A stretch of 37,571 nucleotides of DNA, from positions 1 through 37,571 of IMG/VR virus record IMGVR_UViG_3300034418_011087, one strand, 5' to 3'. The notes under the pieces were generated by a model that made no database searches, was not told the origin of the DNA, and saw only the letters and a program-made list of their open reading frames with translations. Shown in pieces: positions 31,520-37,571 of the stretch; within the stretch, counting starts at the first letter, position 1; each line of letters begins with the position of its first letter. The translations under genes were made by a program, and so were the position numbers. The stretch comes from a virus.

Positions 31520-32638
31520 ATGGACAACTTCGATTTTAAAAAATACTTAGCTGAAAACAGATTACATGAAAACATGTTTGACGTTGCTACAACAGAGAAA
31601 ATTGCTCAAGCTGTAGCAGACGCGTTTACAGCTGACGATGAACTAGACCTAAAATATACAGTCCACCCAGGAACAGAAGAAAGTTCATTCGATCTTGATG
31701 TTGAGGCTGGTCCTAACACCCCAGGTGAAGATTGGAAAGATAAAAATGGATTTAGTATCGATAACTACCTTGGCGAATTTGCAGGTGGTTCTTTTTACAT
31801 CAAAGACGGAGTAGTATACAATGCTGCTAGCAGAAATGCTCCCGTTGCTAATGTATCACCAGAAGGTGAAGTTGAAATGATTTCAGCTGAAGAATCAAGA
31901 GCTGCCATTGATTCACAAGATGATATCCCAGCAATTGATAGAATGTATAACTCTGATGCTTGGGTGCAAGCTCAAAGAGATGCAATGGAAGAATCTAAAG
32001 AAGAAAAAAAATCAAATAAAATGAAAAAATCCGAATTAAAGGAAATGATCCGCACTGCATTCCTTAACGAAACAGAAGAAAAAGTTGAAGAAGGCACTTG
32101 GGCAGTATTGCCTGCTCGTATTCCTGAATTTATTCAAGCTGTAGAAGATCTTAAAGATGAATATCATGGTGTAGTAGGTAGTGATGATGTGTTTGATGGT
32201 TTAGACGCTGCTATTAGCGCTGCTGAAGAATTATTAATGAACACAGCTGAAATTAAAGAAGCTGAAGAAGATGAAGAAGAAGTAACTGTAGATGACACTG
32301 AAGAAATCGATGTTGATACAGATGCTGAAACTGCAGATGCAGGTGAAGTAGATGTTGAAGCCGATGCTGAAGTTGAAATGACAGGCGATAAAAAAGAAGT
32401 TCAAGACAACTTACAAGCTGCTCTTGAAGCTGCTAAAGCATTAGGTGACCAAAAATTAGTAGACCAAATCGGTAACTCAATTACATTCTTTACTCGTACA
32501 CACGTTGTAGGTAAATCTGAAGTAGCTGAAGCTGATGTAGATGTTGAAGTAGATTCACCTGTTGAAGATGCTGAAGTAGGAATGAAATTAGATGAATCAA
32601 TCAACCGCATGAAAAAACTTGCAGGTTTAATTAAATAA
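31520..32638 (+). CDS. Tagged, acidic, core-like protein
   Basis: 372 residues. The N terminus MDNFDFKKYLAE ends in LAE (10-12). Residues 20-155 are alpha/beta (FDVATTEKIAQAVADAF, YLGEFAGGSFYIKDG). A helix KKSELKEMIRTAFLNE (169-184) ends in LNE. A helical region (193-240) is followed by a very acidic stretch (247-288, almost all E, D, V, A and T), reminiscent of prohead core/scaffold proteins such as T4 gp22 and gp67. The protein ends with MKLDESINRMKKLAGLIK, a short C-terminal signature I have seen in other T4-like phage proteins. Role in the prohead core is inferred from tag and charge. Confidence 0.6.
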   Translation: MDNFDFKKYLAENRLHENMFDVATTEKIAQAVADAFTADDELDLKYTVHPGTEESSFDLDVEAGPNTPGEDWKDKNGFSIDNYLGEFAGGSFYIKDGVVYNAASRNAPVANVSPEGEVEMISAEESRAAIDSQDDIPAIDRMYNSDAWVQAQRDAMEESKEEKKSNKMKKSELKEMIRTAFLNETEEKVEEGTWAVLPARIPEFIQAVEDLKDEYHGVVGSDDVFDGLDAAISAAEELLMNTAEIKEAEEDEEEVTVDDTEEIDVDTDAETADAGEVDVEADAEVEMTGDKKEVQDNLQAALEAAKALGDQKLVDQIGNSITFFTRTHVVGKSEVAEADVDVEVDSPVEDAEVGMKLDESINRMKKLAGLIK

Positions 32639-32643
32639 AAACT

Positions 32644-32814
32644 ATGAACACACAAGAATTAAAAGAAAAATTAGACGCATTGTACGAAACATTCTCAATG
32701 GAACACGAAGGTAAATCTAAAGCAGCTCATGGTAGAGCTCGCAAAGCGTTAGGTGAAATGAAAAAACTCGTAACCGAATATCGTAAAGCATCAGTTGCTG
32801 AAGATAAAAAATAA
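32644..32814 (+). CDS. Histone H1-like (Hc1-type) DNA-binding protein
   Basis: 56 residues: a short helix (TQELKEKLDALYETFSMEHE) and then the lysine/alanine-rich core KSKAAHGRARKALGEMKKLV followed by TEYRKASVAEDKK. The KAA-x-x-R-A-R-K-A-L pattern and its spacing match Hc1/H1-like proteins of Chlamydia and Bacteroidota (GNKAAGTRARK-type core). Such proteins coat and condense DNA. Here it sits 5 nt after the acidic tagged protein and 3 nt before the next tagged protein, so a role in packaged or incoming phage DNA is plausible. The assignment rests on a short but characteristic motif. Confidence 0.75.
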   Translation: MNTQELKEKLDALYETFSMEHEGKSKAAHGRARKALGEMKKLVTEYRKASVAEDKK

Positions 32815-32817
32815 AAT

Positions 32818-34548
32818 ATGCTTAACGAACGCAAACTTACCAAAGCTGAACTCAATAAAAGAGAAGATATCGTAAAAGATATGAAAAAAAACAAGCGTGC
32901 TTTAGTTAAAAAGTACGGTAAGGATGCTGAACAAGTAATGTATGGTCGCGCCACGAATATAGCAAAAAAACAAGCCGAAAGTATGAATCAAGACAAACTT
33001 AGAGAAATAATCAAAGATGCTTTAATGGGTCCTATGGTTGACCCTGAAGCAGGTGAAGACCAATATAAAGATGAGCAAGACCTTGCTACCGTATCTCATG
33101 CTTTAGACCAATTAGAAGCTAAATTAAAAGCTCACGATTGGTTTTACATGATGTCGGATGACCATAGAGCATACACTAATGGAAGACACGAACAAAGTGA
33201 AATTAGATCCATTATGAATGATCTTGAAGGCCTTGGATACGGTAAAGACGCTAAAGAATTATACAATCAATATGCTCCTTTCTCTGAAGGAGGTCCTGAT
33301 TTTAGAATGAAAGAAGCTAAAGGTAAAGATATGGACAAAGATGGAGACATCGATTCAGATGATTACCTAGCTGCTCGCGATAAAGCAATTAAAAAAGCAA
33401 AAGGCGAAATCAAAGAAGATTGGGGCAGTTCAGATCAATCAATCATGAACCAATCCATTCATAGAGATTTAGGTAACCCAACAGAATTCCCTGGTCTATC
33501 TCAAATTATGGATGCTGCTGAATCTGCAGTTGACTTTTATTGGGACGATTGGGATGAATATCAAACAGATAGAGAGGGTTTGATCATGTCTGCAGCTCAA
33601 AGATACGCTAGACAATACCACCCAGAATTTATGGCTAATGCTGCTAGAATGATGGAACCAATTGATGAAATGGACATCAATGGCCCAATAAGAGAAATAA
33701 GCGGAGATAAAGTAGAAGCCCTAATGGAGCTAAGAAATATCTTAGATGAACTTCAAGTATTAGGAGATCAAGCCAGAGATATTATCGCACAAAACTTCCC
33801 ATCTTACCTTAGTAAAGGAGAAGCATATGGTGCTTTTGATTTAGGTTCAAGCACAAACAGATACGATACTACAATTGCTTCAATCGTAGACGAAATTGAA
33901 GAATACGGTGAGGAAGAAGATGAAGATGAGGACATGATGCAAGAAGATATGGATCTTGGTCATCAAGATAATGAACCTCATATGTTAAAAGGTGACCTAT
34001 ACCGTATTGGAAAATACGCTATGGAATTATACCAAATGGTAGATGGTTTCGAAGGTCAAGGTGAAGTAGATTTCCCACATTGGTGGCAATCAAAAGTAAT
34101 CAAAGCTAAAGATTATTTAGTAGGCGCTAAACATTACTTAGATTTTGAAATTAAAGAACCTCAAATCGATGCTATGGTAGATGTTGCTCAAGATGTTGAA
34201 GCAATTGATGAAGCAGCAGGTAAATTTGTAGTTCGTCCTTGCTCTAATCCAGGTACACCATTTGCTGTATGGCAAACTTCTAAAGATGGAGAAAACGACA
34301 AGCGTATTGAAGGATTCAAAACTAAAGAAGATGCTCAAAAATTCGCTGATGAAAAAAATTCATTAAAAGAAGAAGAAGCAGGCGAAGCAGATATGGTAGC
34401 TTCAGATATCCAAAAAGCAATGAATGCTGTTAAAGGAGATGACGCTAAAACATACCAACTTCAACAAGCTAGAAAAGCAATGAACAAAGGTGATTTAGAT
34501 AAAGCTAAAAAAATCGCTGATCGAATTGCTAAAATGTTAAAAAAATAA
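32818..34548 (+). CDS. Modular protein with EF-hand-like loop
   Basis: 576 residues. It begins MLNERKLTKAELNKREDIVK, with an LNE at residues 2-4. Residues 5-55 are a basic helical module (NKREDIVKDMKKNKRALVKK, MYGRATNIAKKQAE). 80-165 is a helical domain. 171-182 (DMDKDGDIDSDD) fits the EF-hand calcium loop DxDxDGxIxxxD. 200-285 and 298-445 are acidic helical domains, the latter with HWWQSKVIKAKDYLVGA. 467-515 is a small alpha/beta module (KFVVRPCSNPGTPFAVWQ, FKTKEDAQKFADE). The last 50 residues are helical and lysine-rich. Junctions often carry (I/L)xE (IKE 198-200, IDE 282-284, IDE 463-465), in line with protease processing. No enzymatic motif found. Confidence 0.6.
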   Translation: MLNERKLTKAELNKREDIVKDMKKNKRALVKKYGKDAEQVMYGRATNIAKKQAESMNQDKLREIIKDALMGPMVDPEAGEDQYKDEQDLATVSHALDQLEAKLKAHDWFYMMSDDHRAYTNGRHEQSEIRSIMNDLEGLGYGKDAKELYNQYAPFSEGGPDFRMKEAKGKDMDKDGDIDSDDYLAARDKAIKKAKGEIKEDWGSSDQSIMNQSIHRDLGNPTEFPGLSQIMDAAESAVDFYWDDWDEYQTDREGLIMSAAQRYARQYHPEFMANAARMMEPIDEMDINGPIREISGDKVEALMELRNILDELQVLGDQARDIIAQNFPSYLSKGEAYGAFDLGSSTNRYDTTIASIVDEIEEYGEEEDEDEDMMQEDMDLGHQDNEPHMLKGDLYRIGKYAMELYQMVDGFEGQGEVDFPHWWQSKVIKAKDYLVGAKHYLDFEIKEPQIDAMVDVAQDVEAIDEAAGKFVVRPCSNPGTPFAVWQTSKDGENDKRIEGFKTKEDAQKFADEKNSLKEEEAGEADMVASDIQKAMNAVKGDDAKTYQLQQARKAMNKGDLDKAKKIADRIAKMLKK

Positions 34549-34551
34549 AAA

Positions 34552-35022
34552 ATGACCGCAAGCGAGTTAAGAGAAAAAATTAGGGCTATTATACCCATAG
34601 TATATAAAGCTCAACAGAAATCCGACGCTGCAGCCGTTGAGTACGATGAATTGACTAAATTCCCCGAACTCAAAGCGGTTATAGTCGATCTATTAACGTC
34701 GGATTTCGATTCATTCTTAGCTTCTATTGATTGGGTTGCTCCTCGTCCTACCACGTTTCGTATAAACTTAAAAAACGGACAGGAATTTTATCTTATCTAT
34801 AATAGCAGAAGTTGGATTGCTCAAGTTGAAGGTAAAAAGTATTATCTTTTAAATCTTCCTGAAGAAGAGCGTGCTGCTGAAGCAATTGCTCGTATATTAC
34901 GATATGGTGCTAAAACACCTGAAGGTGAAGGTGCTGATACTAGTGGAGCAGAAGATTTATCACTTGATACAGGCACTGAAACTGAAACAGAAACTGAAAC
35001 TGAAACAGATTTAGAAGTATAA
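34552..35022 (+). CDS. Small hypothetical protein with Thr-Glu repeat tail
   Basis: 156 residues. The N-terminal 110 residues are mixed helical/beta (ELREKIRAIIPIVYKAQQKS, PTTFRINLKNGQEFYLIYNS). The C terminus becomes Gly/Ser/Asp-rich and ends in an uninterrupted Thr-Glu run encoded by a hexamer repeat (34975-35010). The first part looks folded; the tail is disordered and strongly acidic. No targeting tag. Function unknown. Confidence 0.65.
   Translation: MTASELREKIRAIIPIVYKAQQKSDAAAVEYDELTKFPELKAVIVDLLTSDFDSFLASIDWVAPRPTTFRINLKNGQEFYLIYNSRSWIAQVEGKKYYLLNLPEEERAAEAIARILRYGAKTPEGEGADTSGAEDLSLDTGTETETETETETDLEV
34975..35010 (+). repeat. Hexamer tandem repeat ACTGAA/ACAGAA
   Basis: Six consecutive hexamers (four ACTGAA, one ACAGAA, one ACAGAT) encode the Thr-Glu tail of the preceding gene. 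In-frame length changes would only alter tail length, so this is a candidate variable repeat. Confidence 0.8.
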
Positions 35023-35040
35023 AATAAAATAAAATAAAAT
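35021..35040 (+). repeat. AAAAT pentamer repeat before a start codon
   Basis: Four exact AAAAT units run from the stop codon of one gene into the ATG (35039) of the next. A similar A/T-only ladder (about 35628-35642) precedes the TTG start at 35643. In a genome without Shine-Dalgarno sequences such A-rich, unstructured leaders probably promote initiation. Confidence 0.6.
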
Positions 35041-35623
35041 GGATAACTTTGATTTAAAAAAATATTTAGCTGAAGGTAGACTATTTAAAGAATCCATAAA
35101 TGAACAATTAACAAAAGGATTTAACCCAGGTGAAAAATACTTCTTACCTGATGACGGATATATGGCTGCTAAACTTCGTGCAGAAGATGGTTGGTATACT
35201 CCTAGAGCAGGTAAAGCCGGATACAGTGAAACACCAGAAGAACAAGCTTACCATACTATTAGGTATGAAATGGGAGTTAAAGATCCTGAAAAAACTAAAA
35301 ATTTTATTGCTGGGTGGATGAAATACAATCAAGAAGTACTTGATGGAATCACGAAACTTGTAGTTAATAAAGATCCCATACCAGATGAAAAAAGCAAAAG
35401 TGGTGTAATTTGGAATTGGGATGGAGATAGAAACTCTTTAGAACAAGTTCCACCTAAATTCAAATTAGCTGTAAAATCAGAATTTGAAGGTAAATTAAGT
35501 GATGAAGAATTCGAAGAGGCTTTTGACGGAATTAAAAACTTTTTTGCTGACGAGGCAGGTAGAGGTAGTAAAAAGTTCAACTCGGACGATTGGGCCGAAA
35601 TGATTGAAATGGACTACTTATAA
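35039..35623 (+). CDS. Tagged hypothetical protein
   Basis: 194 residues. The N-terminal MDNFDLKKYLAE is almost identical to the tag of the gene at 31520 and ends in LAE (10-12); a second (I/L)xE tripeptide, INE, follows at 20-22. The remaining body looks like one compact domain (PGEKYFLPDDGYMAAKLRAE, then HTIRYEMGVKDPEKTKNFIA and a C-terminal SDDWAEMIEMDYL). No known family or catalytic motif. The start lies at the end of a pentamer repeat. Likely another capsid-directed protein; function unknown. Confidence 0.65.
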   Translation: MDNFDLKKYLAEGRLFKESINEQLTKGFNPGEKYFLPDDGYMAAKLRAEDGWYTPRAGKAGYSETPEEQAYHTIRYEMGVKDPEKTKNFIAGWMKYNQEVLDGITKLVVNKDPIPDEKSKSGVIWNWDGDRNSLEQVPPKFKLAVKSEFEGKLSDEEFEEAFDGIKNFFADEAGRGSKKFNSDDWAEMIEMDYL

Positions 35624-35642
35624 TATAATAAAATAAAATAAA

Positions 35643-37202
35643 TTGGATCCAATTACAAAATATTTAAATAGGATTGCATATAAGTTTCCTAAAGGATATC
35701 CTGACATGAATAATGATCAGGATGTTTTGTTGTTGGAGACATTACTAAGTGAAATCGAATTCCCAGTAGATTTAAATGAAGTTTCAGAAGAAGACTCACC
35801 AAACCTCCCAGATGATATTCTACAATTAAAAGATGATATTAAATCTATTGTAGATAGTATAAGTAATGTTAGAGATGGTGGTACAAAATCTTCTTTTAAT
35901 TTTTATGTTAAAGGGATAGGTGATAGGGATAGGGAAGAAAGACGTAGCATTGCTCAAAAAATTACTCAAAATCTTCCTAAAGGGTATACTATAGGAGATA
36001 ATAATTTTACTAAAACTGATGAAGGTCCTTACTTTTACGTAACTATAGGAGATAAAAAATATAGAATATTTGTTAAAGGTCTAGGTAAAAGTCCATTTGA
36101 TACAGATACTGATCAAAAAGAAGGATTAGTAATTTTTATGTATAATATCCTTAATGCTGGAGAAAACTTAAAACCTTTTAATAAAGAAAATTTAGAATCT
36201 AATGTTGAAATTCTAAATAAGTCAATTGATAGTTCTTCTTTAACTGAAGGTATTGATAATAAAGCACTAGGGGCCATTAAATCCCTATTAACAGCCCTTA
36301 ACAACTCAGATCTAGACAAGTTCCCTGTCAATAAATTTAAAAACTTTAATAACCCATACTCTATTGCTCTCAAAATTAATCAAGATTATTCTGGTGAAAA
36401 AATCATTAGAGATGGAGCATTTAATGAAGCTAGAGCAATGGGTCAACAATTGTGTAAGATTCCGGCTGATAAATGGAACCCTGGAGACATTTATATTGAA
36501 ATAAACCCCCCAGGGGAAATGCCTAATAGTTTAGAGAGTTTAAATGGTTTGTTTGTAAATGATTGGGGTAGTAAAGATAGTGATTTAGTTTCAATCTCAC
36601 TTAAAGAATCTTCATCCCAACCCGGTAGAGCAAAATCCTATTTTAAAAACTTTACAACCTTAGATGGCAATTTAAGAGACCAAGAGTATAATCTAACCAA
36701 AGATGAATTAGAATGGGATCTTGATACTCTCCAACAAAATGTTAAGGTCCAACAAGATAAATTTGTAAAATTAGTTCAAGGAAAAGGCATTAAATTATCT
36801 GGTGATGGTTGGGATAAATTATTGGATGATGAAAAGCAATTAAAAGCTACTTATGGTTCTTTTAAATTAATAAACTTTTTATTAGATAATAGTGAAAGAA
36901 CTAATCCTCGTGATGCTATATTAGATTTAGTTAGCTATGGCTTATCCTTATCAGGTGTTAATCCTACTTTCTTTAAACTAAGAGGCACCAATGATGGATC
37001 AGCAGCCAACGACCCAGTTAAATTCCCAGCTGGTTCTACAACTTCTCTTAATGAAGATCCTGAAATTATAAACAGTTCAAAAGCTGGAGGATTTTTACTT
37101 AAAACTGTTATCAATACAGTTCAAGGAGGGGAAATCACAGATACTAAAAAATATTCTCATAGATTTAGAACATCGGGTGGAGACCAAATATCAATTGTAT
37201 AA
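35643..37202 (+). CDS. Large hypothetical protein with cleavable-looking N-terminal segment (TTG start)
   Basis: 519 residues starting at TTG 35643, which gives MDPITKYLNRIAYKFPKGYP; no nearby ATG precedes it, and a Met start 21 residues later would cut the conserved-looking KFPKGYPDM segment. The first 46 residues end in DLNE (LNE 44-46), so they could be a propeptide. A domain at about 84-165 has paired strands (SSFNFYVKGIGDRDREERRS and GPYFYVTIGDKKYRIFVKGL) with acidic residues and K140/K146 arranged somewhat like a PD-(D/E)XK core, but I cannot establish this. The C-terminal half is helical with no known motif. Confidence 0.65.
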   Translation: MDPITKYLNRIAYKFPKGYPDMNNDQDVLLLETLLSEIEFPVDLNEVSEEDSPNLPDDILQLKDDIKSIVDSISNVRDGGTKSSFNFYVKGIGDRDREERRSIAQKITQNLPKGYTIGDNNFTKTDEGPYFYVTIGDKKYRIFVKGLGKSPFDTDTDQKEGLVIFMYNILNAGENLKPFNKENLESNVEILNKSIDSSSLTEGIDNKALGAIKSLLTALNNSDLDKFPVNKFKNFNNPYSIALKINQDYSGEKIIRDGAFNEARAMGQQLCKIPADKWNPGDIYIEINPPGEMPNSLESLNGLFVNDWGSKDSDLVSISLKESSSQPGRAKSYFKNFTTLDGNLRDQEYNLTKDELEWDLDTLQQNVKVQQDKFVKLVQGKGIKLSGDGWDKLLDDEKQLKATYGSFKLINFLLDNSERTNPRDAILDLVSYGLSLSGVNPTFFKLRGTNDGSAANDPVKFPAGSTTSLNEDPEIINSSKAGGFLLKTVINTVQGGEITDTKKYSHRFRTSGGDQISIV

Positions 37203-37216
37203 TATTTATAATAAAA
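37201..37216 (+). promoter_or_regulatory. Variant late promoter motif
   Basis: AATATTTATAATAAAA is nearly the same as the motif at 31494. It overlaps the stop of the preceding gene and lies 9 nt before ATG 37226. Confidence 0.45.
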
Positions 37217-37225
37217 CAAAACAAT

Positions 37226-37571
37226 ATGTGTAGCTGCGGATGTAATACTTGCGATACGAAAAAGGCGCTTACTTTAAATGAAAGTCTAGCTCCAAAACAG
37301 ATATTGTCTGAAGGTTTAAAATACCATATGGACAATAATAGACCGTTAACCGAGCATGTTTATCGTGCTGGTTCACAAAACTATTTTAATTTGTGGGCTG
37401 AAGCTCGCTCTTTATATTCTCGTAATATTTTAGAAATTACAAACGAGGATGATTTAGCTGTTTTAACTGAAACAAATTTAGGTCATTTTGGTACTTTAGA
37501 AGATGGTACTCGCGTTCCTCTAGACTTCATCATGGAAGATGAATATCTTGATTTGAATGAAGAAATGCTTG
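37226..37571 (+). CDS. Partial conserved phage protein with Cys-rich N terminus
   Basis: At least 115 residues, cut by the window end. The start MCSCGCNTCDTKKALTLNE carries four cysteines in nine residues, which could bind metal, then an LNE (17-19), ILSE (26-29) and PLTE (40-43). The following part (HVYRAGSQNYFNLWAEARSL, later TNLGHFGTLEDGTRVPLDFI) matches a protein I recall from T4-like marine phages, usually listed as hypothetical or structural. Preceded by a late-type motif. Full length and function cannot be seen from here. Confidence 0.7.
   Translation, partial: MCSCGCNTCDTKKALTLNESLAPKQILSEGLKYHMDNNRPLTEHVYRAGSQNYFNLWAEARSLYSRNILEITNEDDLAVLTETNLGHFGTLEDGTRVPLDFIMEDEYLDLNEEML

Noticed and set aside
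1-37571. CRISPR arrays, insertion sequences, integrase or attachment sites
   Set aside because: No spaced direct repeats, transposase or recombinase motifs were seen. The tRNAs show no flanking duplicated ends that would suggest an integration site.

Overview
The window is a piece of a T4-like (myovirus-type) phage genome. It holds a tRNA cluster, a gp55-like late sigma factor, a T4-style baseplate module (gp25- and gp6-like wedge proteins, a spike-like protein and a 2298-residue giant protein), a gp61-like primase, and a long block of unusual modular proteins. Nearly all genes are on the + strand and tightly packed, often sharing the stop/start string TAATG or ATGA. The host is probably a member of the Bacteroidota: the DNA is AT-rich, starts are preceded by A-rich stretches rather than Shine-Dalgarno sequences, one host-type promoter (TAnnTTTG) is visible, and a small gene resembles the Hc1-type histone H1-like proteins common in that phylum. 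The host assignment is inference.

Layout. 1-484: a structured RNA candidate, tRNA-Arg(TCT), tRNA-Ser(TGA), a second structured element, tRNA-Thr(TGT) and a rho-independent terminator. 540-3881: small membrane/coiled-coil proteins, an HD-domain hydrolase and the late sigma factor. 3915-20702: baseplate and tail structural genes. 20713-22883: a GIY-YIG-type nuclease, a primase and a PD-(D/E)XK nuclease. 22905-37571: a block of enzyme-bearing and hypothetical proteins, among them a 1160-residue multidomain protein, a 721-residue mosaic protein, an Hc1 histone-like protein and several proteins sharing a short N-terminal tag. The last gene runs off the window.

Two features tie the window together. 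First, an identical 16-bp motif (TATATTTATAAATAAA, containing the T4 late box TATAAATA) lies directly before four genes, and close variants lie before at least four more. These sites mark the starts of tightly packed gene runs and are absent at coupled junctions, so they look like late promoters for the sigma factor at 3075-3881. Their distance to the start codon is so short that the mRNAs may be leaderless.

Second, the 22.9-37.6 kb block looks like a capsid-cargo locus. Several proteins begin with a tag such as MDNFDLKKYLAE, resembling the T4 capsid-targeting sequence that ends in a (L/I)xE cleavage site for the gp21 prohead protease. In the 1160-residue protein all four LNE tripeptides fall between recognisable domains (nucleotidyltransferase, LETM1-like, unknown, three HExxH metallopeptidase-like domains, HAD phosphatase). 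My hypothesis is that these are polyproteins cut by the prohead protease into enzymes packaged with the DNA, alongside a histone-like protein. No prohead protease gene is visible here, so this rests on motif position and established T4 biology.
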